A stretch of 64,000 nucleotides of DNA, from NCBI GenBank assembly GCA_964016875.1, contig OZ024722.1, positions 18,420,576-18,484,575 on the forward strand, given 5' to 3'. Positions 1 through 12,287 of the stretch are shown one piece after another; position 1 is the first letter of the stretch; each line of letters begins with the position of its first letter. The notes under the pieces were generated by a model, which worked only from the letters and a program-made list of their open reading frames with translations, was not told where the DNA came from and searched no databases. This DNA is from Fallopia convolvulus. Its lineage: Eukaryota > Streptophyta > Magnoliopsida > Caryophyllales > Polygonaceae. The position numbers and the translations under genes are program-made.

Positions 1-535
1 GGGAGGTATATTCTAAAATTCCTCTCCAATTGTTATAGTATATATATGCTAGGGAGGGAGCTTACTGTTGAGGCATGACGTGTGAACATCGCAACTCTCG
101 ATTAAGTAAATCCATGCGTGTATATATATTTGCATCTAATTTGGTCTTGGACCATACATTGGCTTTAAGTAATCCAAATGAGAAGACGAGGAGCAGATTG
201 GGCCCATTCTTGCCTCTTGGGCCATTGCTGGCTTAGGCCCATCTTTGGGGGAAATTAAAAAGAGTAACACTTCAACCGAAGTTACGTATGGCATGTAATT
301 CCGCCAAACTCCCTTTTTGGATACCTTTCATGTTACGTGCATGCTTCCATGCAAATGGAGCACTAATACAACATGAGGTGATACCACGCGACGGGGGTTT
401 AGCCTCCGTTCCAAAAATCATGCGGTGCATACTCGCGAAATGAGGTACGCCTTGTAAATTCAACTCGCTAATTAAGTATATTCTATACATATTTGTACAT
501 TAGGATGAGTTCCCGATTCTCTGTTATAGTCATTC
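1..535. other. Intergenic sequence, no gene recognised
   Basis: Mixed-composition sequence with no open frame that resembles a protein family. Two short GGCCCA-type stretches near 200-240 resemble LTR or promoter DNA of plant elements, but no boundary or target duplication is visible. It ends where recognisable repeat units begin. Confidence 0.4.
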
Positions 536-565
536 CACCCAACGCTCCCCGCTTGGGGTTGGAAA

Positions 566-1046
566 CAATCAATGCGCGATCCGAGTGAGGCTCGGGATTG
601 TTGCATATAATAAAAAACAATTCATGCACGATCCGAGCAAGGCTCGGGATCGTTGCATATAATAAAAAAAATCCATGCACGATCCGAGCAAGGCTCGGGA
701 TCACTGCATATAATAAAAAAATAATCCATGCACAATCAGAGCAAGGCTCGGGATTGTTGCATATAATAAAAACAATCCATGAACGATCTGAGCAAGGCTT
801 GGGATCATTGCATATAATATAAAACAATCCATGCACGATCTGAGCGAGGCTCGGGATCGTTGCATATAATCGAAAACAATCCATGCACGATCCGAGCGAG
901 ACTCGGGATCGTTGCATATAATAAAAAACAATCCATGCACGATTCGAGCAAGGATCGTCATCGTTGCATATAATCAAAAACACTCCATGCACGATACGAG
1001 CGAGGCTCGGGATCCCTGCATATAATAAAAATAATCCATGCGCAAC
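566..1046 (+). repeat. Tandem array A, unit about 52 bp, about 10 copies
   Basis: Units recur every 51-53 bp. Each has the core GATCCGAGCNAGGCTCGGGA followed by TCGTTGCATATAATAAAAA. The core is an imperfect dyad, GAGC and GCTC around a GAG or AAG loop, extended by GATC-type flanks. Copies differ by point changes and A-run length. Open frames across it on both strands are by-products of repetition. Confidence 0.9.
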
Positions 1047-1575
1047 CCGAGCGAGGCTCGGGGTTGGCGGCTACTCTCTTAGGGACGAGGTCCCAACTCT
1101 TGAAAAGCGCGCAACCCGAACAAGGCTCGGGGTTGGCGGCAACTCTTTTAGGGACGAGGTCCCAACTCTCGAAAAGCGCGCAACCCGAGCGAGGCTCGGG
1201 GTTGGTGGTAAATCTCTTAGGGATGAGGTCCCAACTCTCGAAAAGCGCATAGGCTGCGCAAGGCTTGGGGTTGGCGGCAACTCTCTTAGGGACGAGGTCA
1301 CAACTCTCGAAAAGCGCGCGCAACCCGAGCGAGGCTCGGGGTTGGTGACAACTCTCTTAGAGACCAGGTCCCAACTCTCGAAAAGCGCGTAACCCGAGCG
1401 AGGCTCGGGGTTGGCACCAACTCTCTTAGGACGAGGTCCCAACACTCAAAAGGCACGCAACCCGAGCGAAGCTCGGGGTTGGTAGCAACTCTCTTAGGGA
1501 CGAAGTCCCAACTTTCAAAAAGTGTGCAACTCGAGCGAGGCCATGGGTTGGTGGCAACTCTCTTAGGGGGGAGTC
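1047..1575 (+). repeat. Tandem array B, unit about 69 bp, 8 copies
   Basis: Units start near 1047, 1116, 1185, 1254, 1325, 1394, 1462 and 1531. Each unit contains two dyads: CCCGAGCGAGGCTCGGG (7-bp arms, GAG loop) and GGGACGAGGTCCC (5-bp arms, GAG loop), separated by an AACTCTCTTA-type linker. The last copies are more diverged. The array shares its first dyad with array A, so the two probably derive from one ancestral unit. Confidence 0.9.
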
Positions 1576-1716
1576 CTTGATTTTCTTTGCGGAGCGCGCG
1601 TACTCCACCTGCTCGCGAGTTTAGATCGCGTTGCTCAGGTTGAAAATCAAGCAGTGTGCACACCTGTTTATTGTCTTGTTGCCCTCGTGGAACGAGAACA
1701 CCAAACCAAGGGGTTG
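1576..1716 (+). promoter_or_regulatory. 3' internal end and polypurine tract of repeat-rich LTR element, copy 1
   Basis: Aligns by eye with 52,130-52,259 of the complete copy. Both have a GAGTTTAGATCGCGTTGC block, a CCTCGTGGAACGAG segment, and the terminal CCAAGGGGTTG directly before the LTR. The last is the expected position of the polypurine tract that primes plus-strand DNA synthesis. The complete copy has a perfect 8-bp dyad here (GTCCTCGT / ACGAGGAC); this copy has a decayed version. Confidence 0.6.
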
Positions 1717-4163
1717 TGAAGGTGCGAAATAATCGCTAAGTAATCAGGGGTGATATGCTAACATATATGAGAAAGAAAAGTCGCGTTGCATGCACACTTC
1801 TAAAACAAAAAATGTGTACGTGAACTTTGGCATGCTCCCATGCGCAGATATGATCGCATATAAATCACCCTTTTGGATCCACATGGCCATGTGGGTCAAC
1901 TAGCCCAAACAATAAAAGTGGGCTTGGCCCATCAAAACAATACTAAAACACTTTGATCCATTAAGAAAAGATCACCACTGATACAAAATTATCTCCTCGA
2001 TTGCTCGATGATGACAATTCGGTCTTGTTTTGGCCCGATCTTGACAAGTAATTCTCTTTGAACCTGATTTGCTTAATAAAGTTAGAAACTTGCTGAACAA
2101 GTAATCAAATAAAAGACGAAACTGATTTGATAGATTGAAACAATCAACTTTGATAGTTCAATTGGATTGGCTCTAATGCTAAATCCAATTGATTAACTAG
2201 ATTTGATCCTTAACAATCAAACTAAAACAATCTCAATTGACTAAATCAATAAACCAAATTGAACACACAAAAGAGAGATAATTTGAATGGAGTATGATGA
2301 TCGATCTTCGTAGGTTTGAATGCTAGAACACGAGTTGTTTTAATGGCCCAAGAGCAAGATTAAACCAAAGTTCCTTGGAGAGCAAGGCATGGCATGGCAG
2401 GACCTAGTAAGGACAATTCGGTCCAATGACTTGCTTCCCAAGATAACATAAAATAATTAAAAAGCATCTATCTAAGTCTCCTTATCATAAATAAATCAAA
2501 TAAATAATTATTTGACTTATTTATATAAGAAAACTAAAAAGCTAATCCTAAAACTCAAAAAGATATAAATAATAATAAATCACGATATATTTCAGCCCTA
2601 ACAAACTTCCTATGGCCGAAATTATCATAAAGATAAAGATAGAATAAAAATAAAAGATAAGATTCCCGTAAGACTTGAACAGCTCTCAGTAAATCGCATT
2701 TTTGACGTTAACAACAAAGTTGTACACCTTTTAATTATCTATCCAACGCAATTTGAACGGACTTGAGATCAATTTTCTAGCCCAAGTTATGACCATTTTA
2801 CTGAGCACTGTTTTTAATTTGACGAGCTTCTTAACTTTCCGAACTTTCATGACTTCATCCTCTTCCTTGATGGCCTTGGACGCCATTGATGAACATAATC
2901 AAAGCACAATATGTAATCCATGAAAACCTTCTTGAACTTGAATGTTTGGGACCTTAGTAAAGGTCTTGGTGTTTGGCCTCCATTCGTCTTTAACGAATCA
3001 TTCGCTTTGATCCTCCCTTGATTTGCATCATTCCCTAAGAAGATAGAATTCGATCCAATGACTTGCTTCCCAAGATAACATAAAATAATTAAAAAGCATC
3101 TATCTAAGTCTCCTTATCATAAATAAATCAAATAAATAATTATTTGACTTATTTATATAAGAAAACTAAAAAGCTAATCCTAAAACTCAAAAAAATATAA
3201 ACAATAATAAAGCACGATATATTTCAGCCCTAACAAACTTCCTATGGCCGAAATTATCATAAAGATAAAGATAGAATCAAAATAAAAGATAAGATTCCCG
3301 TAAGACTTGAACAACTCTCAGTAAATCGCATTTTTGACCTCTTTACTCTTGGATTCTGGATTCGACGTAAACTACAAAGTTGTATAACGTTTAATTATCT
3401 ATCCAACGCAATTTAAACGGACTTGAGATCAATTTTATAGCCCATGTTATGACCATTTTACTAAGCACTGTTTTTAATTTGACGGGCTTCTTAACTTTCC
3501 GAACTTTCATGACTTCATCCTCTTCCTTGATGGCCTTGGATGCCATTGATGAACATAATCAAAGCACAATATGGAATCCATGAAAACCTTCTTCAACTTG
3601 AATGCTCGAGACCTTAGTAAAGGTCTTGGTGTTTGGCCTCCATTCGTCTTCAACGAATCATTCGCTTTGATCCTCCCTTGATTTGCATCAACCACGTGAT
3701 GGTGGGTGATAATCATAAAGGGTCAAACGAATTGGCCTCATTTCAAAGCCTCCACGTACATATTTGAAAATTAGGTCCAATTGGAGGCCACCATGTCACA
3801 CTCTTGCAAAACCAATTGCATTTCATATACTATTCGCTCATCCCACATCGAGGCTTAGCAAAAGTACCCAACAAGAAAACACTATATATAATCAAAGGTA
3901 TAGTCTAATAAAAGGGTCGAAAAACCTCTCTGACTCAAGAACTATCTTGTTTGTCAAAGTTCGACGTGTTTATTCTCCAAGTGAGATCGTGCTATTTTAC
4001 GGTATAAAGTCCAAAAAGTTTTATTTGTAAAGAGTACAAAAACAATCAGCTAAAGGGTGGGGAGGAGGAAAAATCAAGGAACGAAAACTGTTTGGTTGTA
4101 CGAAATTCCGAGAGTTAGTATTTAATAAAATCTCGTTTATAGCGCGTATTATTTCGGGTTTCA
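1717..4163 (+). repeat. 3' LTR of repeat-rich element copy 1, split by an insertion
   Basis: Begins TGAAGGTGCG (TGATGGTGCG in the complete copy) and ends ATTTCGGGTTTCA. Removing the 1712-bp insertion and one 5-bp target duplication leaves about 730 bp, close to the 643-671 bp of the LTRs at 41,059 and 52,260. The right half (about 3850-4163) is clearly homologous to them, including the AACTATCTTGTTTGTCAAAG-like and TAGCGCGTATTAT segments. The left half is more diverged. Confidence 0.75.
1979..3690. mobile_element. Solo LTR (1712 bp) with 5-bp target duplication ACCAC
   Basis: Starts TGATACAAAATT and ends TTTGCATCA, with TG...CA ends, and is flanked on both sides by ACCAC (1974-1978 and 3691-3695). 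There is no primer-binding site, polypurine tract or coding capacity, so a solo LTR is the simplest reading. It contains a direct duplication with a period of 632 bp: the segment from about 2416 recurs from about 3048, both copies including CCAATGACTTGCTTCCCAAG and TATCTATCCAACGCAATTT. Its parent family was not identified. It inserted into the LTR of the older repeat-rich element. Confidence 0.8.
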
Positions 4164-6247
4164 TCGGGTATTACCGCCAGTAACCTCAGATTTTACCGTC
4201 CAAAGTAACCAAAGGCTTTAAATAATTTAATGAGACAAAAATTAAAGAAGAAATGACTACAAGTGGAATTTTATTCATTGATAAGAACATTCGTTCATTA
4301 CATTGAGAGTCATTTTACAAATGATGTAGCTGCGGAAAACTGAAGCCCATATTAAAAAGGGTTGAAAAGGCGTATTTAAAAATACAAGTATGTTTCTCCA
4401 AGACAACTCATATGATGATGATTTGCTTGGTTAAAATAAAAGAGCTGGTGCACTATCTTCTGAATGCTTTGCTCTTTGAAAATTCCTTCCTTCAACGTCG
4501 TCTTGCCTTGACCTTCTATCCTTGCATAACTCTTCTCGAGCCTTCTAGACCTTGGCTTCAAAACTTCGATGTGAATTTCCTAGAGTCTGGAATTTGTCGC
4601 AAAGGACGAGAAATATCAGGAAAAAATGCGGAAATAGTGGAATTAGTCTTAGGAGACTAAACAAGTGAGAATGGAAATTCTCAAGGATAGTATGGTAATT
4701 TACATTATTAGAGAGAGATTATCGGGATGTGTTTGAGATGTAGAAAATTTATGTGCAGCTTTAATGACGGAAATGAGTAAATCTCGAGATGAGATAACTC
4801 TTAAACCGAAAGGAAGAACTACGAGATTGTAGAACTTCTTAGAATAGAAAATATGTTAGGAACATTATTAATTTATACAAGTTCTTGAAAACCACTCGCG
4901 CCCTTGTCGGACCTCAACCAACCTCATCTTATTCGGTGCTCCAGATCGGGGAGGTGGCCCGAAGGCGCTTAAGTACCAAACCCACCTTGACAAGCCCGAA
5001 TAAGCATTCAGATTGGAAAGACGGTCGTTTCAAGAATCGAGAGTCGGGTGGTCTTCCAAGTTGTAATATTCCGACCCGGTTTTAATTTCTTTTAAGTGTG
5101 CTTTAGCACTCATCTTATATCATGATAACACTTTCACTTACGTTAATGATTTTTAAGAGTGTGGGGACCATGAAAGGGCCCGAGTCCACTTATGGGAACC
5201 GAGTTCCGGCACCTAGCTAGGGTGCGCACATCCCTCCTCCGAATAGGAGCAGACATTCATGATCCTTAAAGTCGCGGAATTTAGGCATGGTGCCTTGCGA
5301 CTTTATAGGTTATATAGAGGCGTCGGGTTAATCCCGCACCCCTTACTATTTAATCCATACCGATGTCAAAAAGAGATCTTTAAACAAGCAAGGTCACACA
5401 AACAAGACTAGCATAATAGTCCTATCGAATATTAATAATTATAATAACGATAACAAGCGGGTCATTATTTCTAACAATCGATATTCCTAGATTCATTTAT
5501 TATTAGCAAGCAAGTTGTTCCCAACATCGAGAAATTTCACGGAAACGAAATATCAAGGCTACAAGGAGAAATTCCACTTGCCTTAGCTTTGCGAGAGTTT
5601 ACGATCGGATGAAACGGAATTTGATGGCTTAGACGGGATCGAGATCTCTACCTAACGACACGAGAGATACGAGAGAATTTTTATTAAAAATTCCTTATCT
5701 CTTCTAAGGTTTTATTTTCTCTTATTTTCCTTTTTATAAGAGAGTTTAAGAAACTAAATTATTAAAATAATAATTTAGATGAAGGTGTTAAAATAATAAT
5801 ATTCTTGATTATTATTTCTTAATTGTAATATTCCAAGAATTCTTTATAAAATATTTATATTATACCAAGTATTATAAGATTTTGAAAGTCAAGACACACT
5901 TCTCTTTGAATTATTAATAATATTAAAACCTATGGTTAAATCTATTAAAATAAACATACTCTCTTTATTCAAACTTAAAGTTAAATTAATATATCCTTGA
6001 TCAGTTGGGTAATTCTTTATTAATAGCATGCAAGGTGATAAATTGAATAAATTCCATTAATAATATATTTTCCATATTATTTATATTCCATAGTGGTCAT
6101 ATAAAAAGATTCTTATGATAGAAAAATTAATAAAGCCCTTATTATACTGTATCTTTAGCCTGCCTTCCATAAATCTTTTCATTCCATACTTTAATCATAT
6201 AATATATCTTATGACTAACATATCTTATCAACATATATATAATTTTA
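4164..6247. other. About 2.1 kb with no recognisable gene
   Basis: A GC-richer block at 4880-5350 and AT-rich sequence from 5700 onward, with no protein-like open frame. The block at 5160-5350 looks like part of a decayed LTR element, but no LTR pair, primer site or target duplication was found. The sequence up to 6247 is the left flank of the Athila-like element, ending TTTTA. Confidence 0.35.
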
Positions 6248-7729
6248 TGTTGAAAGGGATTTACTCAACAACAAATAAATTTGTAGTCAAGACCCCGCTG
6301 TGTATAGAGAGGTCAGGATCGTCCACGTGAAGCAAAGTTATGTTTGATTACTAATCTAGAAAGAAAAAGAACGCAAAACGGAAACAAAACAAGGAAGATT
6401 AACCAAGTAACGAATCAAACAGATCGGTATCGACCTTGTCAAGGTTGGTATCGATCTTGGTCTTGTACTAAAACCAAGCAAAAAAACACAAAAACAAACA
6501 TGTTCGGTACCGATGCTATAACCTCGGTCCATCGACTCTGAACAGAACCTAGTATTAGATTTCAAATAAGAGAAAAAGATCTAGGACAAGGGTTTACCAC
6601 GACATAATCATGCAATTGAGATATTGTGAATCATAAATAACATGCCTTGAACATAAAGTCACCAACTTTCGTCGATTAAAGCAAGCAAATCAATTTTCAT
6701 CAATCAATTCAACTTCTACTTATTTTTATCCAAAGTTTGTAACTTTCGTTATCAAACGATATCAACATTCAAGTTCATAACTTTCTCTTTCGATTAAGAA
6801 ACCAACTAGAATTACCTTGACTTTCGTCAAAGCATAAGCACAAAACAAGTAGAGAAAAGATAAAAGGCATTCAATCATTCAACACACATCATTCATGCAC
6901 AAGAGTGTCGGGTTTTCAACCCTGATCCTAGAATAGAGAACTACTCACACATGATTGAAGAAAAACAAACAAAGAGATTGAAAGAGAACATAATTCGAAT
7001 TAAAACAAAAGGCTTACTTGAATTAAAACTCAAAACTTGTCATAGAACACAACCAGAAATCACCAACCTCTTCTCCAAGTAATCTTAAGAACAAACTAAA
7101 TCAGCCAAACAAAGAGAAAAAGGTGCGTGTTTTCAGTTCTCACGTCTCTCTCTCAGTTCGCCAACCAACTAACTCCCAAAACTAAAGCTAAGACAAGTTA
7201 TTTATACTAGAAAAGCTATCTAAAAATTTCCATAAAGACAGAACTTTCCAAAACTAAAAGATTACGGAATAAAAACATAAAAATCTCGAAGTCGGTTGCG
7301 TCTACCGACACAGGGCACCCTCAGTATCGACCTTGTCAGGATCATAGACTCCTACAGAACTCCTTTTTGACTTTGTCTTCACTGCAAGTCTCGGTACCGA
7401 GCCCACAGGGTCGGTATCGAGCCTGTTTTGCCTTTATTTCTTGCATTTTTTTTTACTTTTCCTTTGGATTTTCTCGGGATCTTCTCAAGTGTCTTCAAAT
7501 CTTCCTTAGCCAGCTATATTCCTCTGTCTCCTCGCCGTCTCAACGTCTCCAGAATGCTCCAATTTTTCTCCAAAAACCTACAGAAAACACAAACACAGAG
7601 TAGCTTCCATATTTTTCACAAAATATGCAAACTCATCCAAAAACACACAAAAAAACATACAAGCACAACTAAACTAAGCTAAATAACGAAGAAAAACACT
7701 TAAAAACCAAGCTAAAAACACGAACATCA
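6248..7729 (-). repeat. 3' LTR of the Athila-like element (about 1482 bp)
   Basis: Bounded on the plus strand by TGTTGAAAGGG and AACACGAACATCA. Both edges match the ends of the solo LTR at 28,569-29,548, whose limits are fixed by a target duplication. Shared internal blocks include AAGACCCCGCTGTGTATAG and the AAAACCTACA segment. This copy is about 500 bp longer than the solo LTR. Dimers of the 21-bp unit sit at 6424/6445, 6504/6525 and 7391/7411. Confidence 0.8.
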
Positions 7730-7755
7730 AAATACCCCATACTTATGCTTACTTG
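7730..7755 (-). promoter_or_regulatory. Polypurine tract of the Athila-like element
   Basis: Read on the minus strand, AAGTATGGGGTATTT immediately precedes the LTR start TGATGTTCG. This is the expected place and composition for the plus-strand primer, and a TATGGGG-type tract is usual in Athila elements. It fixes the internal edge of the 3' LTR. Confidence 0.6.
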
Positions 7756-9500
7756 TCCTTAAGCAATCACTAAACATAGACCAAAACCAAACAACAAATT
7801 CATCAAGTAATAGCCTTCATCAAAAAGAAACTTCAAAGCATTAGTGACGATAGCAAATGACTCTTAACGTCATCATCCATATATGAACAACAAATAGACA
7901 TAAGCAATCAGAATCCAACCTCACTAAGGTTAATGTATTCAACTCAACTCTCATGTGTTTGGGCTTATAAGTTCATCTCTCAACTCAATCAAATAAGCAA
8001 AAACTCATAGAAATTGAAAACTTATATCACCAAACTCTCCACCAAAGATTTGTCAAAACAAGCAAAAATCATCAAGAGAACTTAGGCTCAATGAAAGACT
8101 TCATAGAAGCTTCCATTTGGCCGGGTTCTAATGGGGCTTGGTAATAACAAATAGGCGTGGAAAATTTTGGCTATGTGGTGCTAATAATATCTGGGAATAA
8201 AGACTCCTAAAATCTCCTATCTCACCAAAACTCTCATAAAACAGAACATACCGAACTCACTTTTCTTTATGCACACTCACCCTTTTTCACTCACCCATTA
8301 AAATCCTAGAAAGTCTCATAAACATAAACATAAAGAAACTCTTGGCTTTGAACTTTAACGTACTTACACATATTCTTTTCCTTATTCCTTCCCATTTTTT
8401 TCTTTTCTGAACTTTCTGCATTTTCTTCTTCTGAAATTTTCTTTGGAATGGGTCGGTACCGAACTTGCAAAGGTCGGTATCGAGCTGCAACTACCTTTTT
8501 TTCTATAGGCCGCTAGGATAACCTCGGTACCGAGCCCACATAGGTCGGTATTGAGTCTGAAAATTCAGTCTTGTTTTGTTCCTTTCTTGTATACTTATTA
8601 CCAAGAATTCTTTTTAGAGTCTTTAACAAAAGAGACTTCCAATCTACCCCAACCAATCCCTTTCTTTTCGAACCAACATATATCTTGCACTTAACAAAAA
8701 CAACTCTAACCAACTAAATCCTAATCCCTGGATAGGCTCAAGCTTGTATCTACTAGGAAATAATTTTTGTGGAGCTACAAATAAAAGGCTTAAGGCTCAA
8801 AGTGGCTTCAAAAACAAGGAATAATGTAAGGTAGATATGGATTAATAAGGCTCATGAAAAATAAGTTCTCTATCATATGATTTCACAAATAATGAACTAA
8901 AAATCTTATAGAGGCTTTGAGAAATAGATAACCATCACAATCTCAAGAGATAATTTTCATATAGAGAGTAAATCACACATGAAAAATCAAGGCTAAATAA
9001 GCTCACAAAGAAATTTTTGTTGGATTGCAATAAACTCATGCTAAAAGTCATATGCACTCAGTTTCATCACATGCTAATTCACAATTAAAACATTTCATCA
9101 TGAGATTCGTGCTAAACTGTCAAAAACATGCTAAATAGAATTACGTGGTCATGTAAGTAAAAGCAATCATAGAACCATAAAATCAAGGGTACTCATCCAT
9201 TCTAAAATCTTTTTTTGATTTTTCAAAATTTTCAATTTTTTTTATCATTTGTATGAAAAGGAAAGCAACTAAAGCAACTAAAAATCAGCAAACAAGGCCA
9301 AAAAACTTAAAAACACAAAAGCACAAGAGTTTTCTTTTCCCTCCCCACCTCATACTTAAGCTCTACAGTGTCCCCACTGTAGAAACAAAGCAATACAAAA
9401 GAAAGAGATAGGGAAAAGAAAATGAACTCACAAAGTGGTTATTGAAACATATGGAAGCATCCTTGAAACATCCTTGAGACATTCTTGAAAAAGAGGGAAA
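7756..9500 (-). other. Long 3' untranslated region of the Athila-like element
   Basis: About 1.7 kb between the LTR and the end of the ORF1-type gene, with no credible coding. It holds two dimers of the 21-bp unit (8453/8474 and 8524/8545). A second purine-rich tract on the minus strand (plus-strand 9333-9352) lies next to a perfect 8-bp dyad, CTACAGTG / CACTGTAG, at 9363-9382. Long non-coding 3' regions are normal for Athila. Confidence 0.55.
9363..9382. repeat. Perfect 8-bp inverted repeat
   Basis: CTACAGTG and CACTGTAG separated by TCCC. It sits in the Athila-like 3' region beside a purine-rich tract of the opposite strand. It could form a hairpin in the element RNA; no function can be assigned. 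Confidence 0.6.
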
Positions 9501-11066
9501 TCAATGTGGTGGAGGTGGGAAGCGCCTCTCAAAGTTTTGCATGAACATAGCCATGGCCCTCCAGCGTTCCTCACCCTCTGCCCACCGCTGCTCACTTGTC
9601 CTCCAACGGGTCTCAACCATCTTATGACGCTCATCCTCAACTGCCATCCGAGTCGCATAGGCCTCATGCCACTGGTTCATCTGATCGTGTAAGTGGTATT
9701 GATGCATACACAGTTGCTGCATCCAGGAAGCCAAATCATTTGCCCACTGTGGTGGTGCATCAGAGCTGGATGCATCGGTACTACGCTGGTGTTGTTGGTG
9801 CTCGGCACCGGAGTAGTACTGCTAGAAACGGGGGTCGATACCGACCCTGCTAGGATCGGTATCGGGGTCATATGTCACGATATAGTACTCCGGTGGCACG
9901 GTAATGTTCCCATCAACATCGGGAATGAAGTCATAGGGCTCGGTACCAACCTCCGTGGCAAAGGCTGGTGCCTCGGTACCGAAGTGGTGGTGCTCGGTAC
10001 CGACCTCCTCCGCAGGGGCTTGAGCATCTTCTTGCATGGTGTCCTCCTCTCGCTCGTACTAGGACTCGGATATCCTTAATGAAGGCTCATCTTGGGGCTT
10101 CTTAGCTAGTGGAAACAGTGTGGAAGTCCAAGCCTCGTACCAATTGGGAAGGTACAAGAGCTCCATCTTATCCCGCATGACGAGCACTTGGCGACCTTGA
10201 ACCAAAGTGGTGATCCCTTCCTGGCATCTGTGAAAAATCCCTGAAGAGATCCAATAGCTCGTGCCCAACTTTTGTGCACGGAGTGCACTGTAGCATGTAA
10301 GATCAATCTTAAGAGCCAAAGCTAAGAGGCTCACCAACCCGCCAAAGTAGATCCCTTGAAGATGTGCCCCTTGTTGCTCCACATAAGTCACCCATTCATA
10401 CCCCAGGTTCATAGGATCAGGGTCTTCAAAGAGTATAGTGCGGAGACATCCAACTTCCGTCCTTGTTGGCCGAGAAAGCTCCTTTTTGGGCCAAATAGTG
10501 GAGCCTAGAATCCGGAGGATAATGCGGAAGATCGGGTTGATGAGGTGAGAACCCGGGAGAGCAGGTGTTGTGGGACTAATTTCCCCTGTGATGTGACCCC
10601 AAGTTTCTGCAACCTTGAAGTCGACTGGTGCTGTGTACTCTCGGGAGGGGTTAGGAAAGCGGAGGAGTTTGTTGAACTCGGCCATGGTAAGCTCGTAATC
10701 CTCATTCCCGAGCCTAAATTTAATCTTTCCCATCGACCTCTTATTTCTGAACTGGGTGTGGAGAGTGGCAGCAAATTCAGAGGTGAGGGTCAGGTAATGA
10801 GGGATTTCTTCCCACTTGAGGAGGTGAGGCACACCGAGGATGGAGAAGGCATGCTTGAGGTCCTCATAGATTCCCAACTGCCTTCCATCAACCTTTGAAA
10901 ACCAGCGTGTGAGGTGGGGTTTGTTGAAGATGATGTTATGAAGTTCTCTTTGTTCGGCGGTCTTCAACACCACGTCATCCATGCGTGGTGGAGATGGAGA
11001 TGGAGATGGGTTATTCCTCTTGGTTCTCTTGCCCGCTCTCTTGCTAGCTTGGCTTGAACTTGTCAT
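9501..11066 (-). pseudogene. Athila ORF1-family (env-position) gene, disrupted
   Basis: The first 335 codons are open from an ATG at about 11,066 (the frame is open upstream to 11,129, but the MTSSS start is more natural). They include the Athila ORF1-type stretches FRLGNEDYELTMAEFNKLLR and YFGGLVSLLALALKIDL and a basic N terminus (KRAGKRTKRN). A stop follows at about 10,059. The protein appears to continue after disruption: an acidic segment at 10,037-9822 and a coiled-coil-like, Trp/Glu/Arg-rich C terminus ending NFERRFPPPPH at 9501. The junction segment has VGTE/FGTE peptides encoded by the 21-bp unit. The role of this protein in plant elements is unknown; the env label rests on position only. 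Confidence 0.75.
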
Positions 11067-11129
11067 TGAATAACCTGTAAAAACATAAACAATCAAAGAT
11101 AAGGTCCACTCATGACAATAACACACCAA

Positions 11130-12287
11130 AGAACCCGTACTTGAATTAAAACAAGGACTTATGCAAGTGATTTCATCATTATGGGGGGGTCGGTAACGAG
11201 GTTCCTGGAACTAAAACCTGGTCTGGCGAATGACAAGGTCGGTATCGAGCTTGTATTTCTAGACTTTCGAACCAAAAGTCGAGGGTCAAGGCCTCGATTT
11301 CAAACAATTCGACACTTATAAAAGTTGTTTCAAGCATGATTCCAAAACAATACCACATAATCTAGCACCCACAACCCTATACTTACTCAAAGCCCTATCT
11401 AATCATGCCAAATTTGCCAAGATTATGGTGTAAATCATGTCAAAACAAGAACAATTAACCTCTTGCTTCTTATAAATTATAATCAAGAATTTGAGTTTCA
11501 AACATGAGGAAACAAAGTTCATCTAAACAAAACACATCAACATCAAAGCAAAGAGGCATAAATCAAGTATGAACATCTCAAACTAGATCTAGATCTAGGC
11601 ATGTAAATCAATCCAAAATCACCATGAATACTCAAGAAATTCAAGTAAAGATTTAGGGTTGAGAAAACATACCAAATATCCGAGAAATAAGACCGAAAAT
11701 CAAAAGGTTTTGAGGGTAACGAGGGTTTGTAAATCGGTAACGAACAAAAAGTGGGCTTTGCTCGGTACCGGGTGGTGCGGTTGCGAACTGGTGTGGGACG
11801 TGAGATCGTGTGGTGTGGTGGTTGTGTCAGCGGGTTCTTGGTAGTGCGTGGGGCGAAGGTTTCTTGATGGTGGTAATGGAGGCTTGAGAGAAAAGGATGC
11901 GTTTGGTTTTTGGTGAAGAAGACGTGGTGAGGAAAAGAAGAGGAGTTTTAGGTTTTAAGGCACTTACCTGGGTTGGTGCGCGTTTGAAAATTTTTCGCGG
12001 TGTGGGTCGGTACCGACCCTATTAGGTTCGGTACCGAGCCTGTCTGGGCAGCGCTTCGCTTGCCTCATTATCGACCCGTCTCTTGTAGTACTTTTAGAAA
12101 AACGTTCTATTCCACAAACTTAACTCTACTCTAAAAAGAAGTCAAATGAAAGCTAACAAAAAGATCTAAGAAAAGAAAAACTAAAACCGGGTTGCCTCCC
12201 GTAAGCGCTATTTTTAACGTCATTAGCCCGCCAAACTTACCTTGGCTAGTCCGACGATGTAAGAGCCCAAGTGGCTCGTATTTCTTC
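11130..12287 (-). other. Spacer between pol and the ORF1-type gene
   Basis: No conserved coding. It contains, on the minus strand at about 12,190-12,206, the GGGAGGCAACCCGG block often seen in Athila-type elements between pol and the downstream gene. A dimer of the 21-bp unit lies at 12,007/12,028, with single copies near 11,190, 11,239 and 11,761. Confidence 0.5.

Larger units (their letters stand above)
536..4163 (+). mobile_element. 3' portion of a tandem-repeat-rich non-autonomous LTR element (copy 1)
   Basis: This is the right-hand part of a second copy of the family found complete at 41,059-52,902. It starts with a fragment of the 54-bp unit seen there (CGCTCCCCGCTTGGGGTTGG at about 544-563), continues through two tandem arrays, then a short unique region ending in the purine tract CCAAGGGGTTG, then a 3' LTR from 1717. 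The left part and the 5' LTR are absent. No gag or pol coding is visible, so it would depend on proteins from another element. The LTR itself is interrupted by a solo LTR at 1979-3690. Confidence 0.75.

Noticed and set aside
566..1575. CRISPR-like repeat array
   Set aside because: Whole units repeat with no unique spacers, in a plant nuclear context.
483..1663. Open frames of 60-169 codons over arrays A and B
   Set aside because: Repeat translation only; the frame and peptide change with each indel between units.
9333..9352. Purine-rich tract (minus strand) as the true edge of the Athila-like LTR, giving an LTR of about 3.1 kb
   Set aside because: The solo LTR with TTTAG duplications ends in ACATCA, matching position 7729, so the LTR edge is there.
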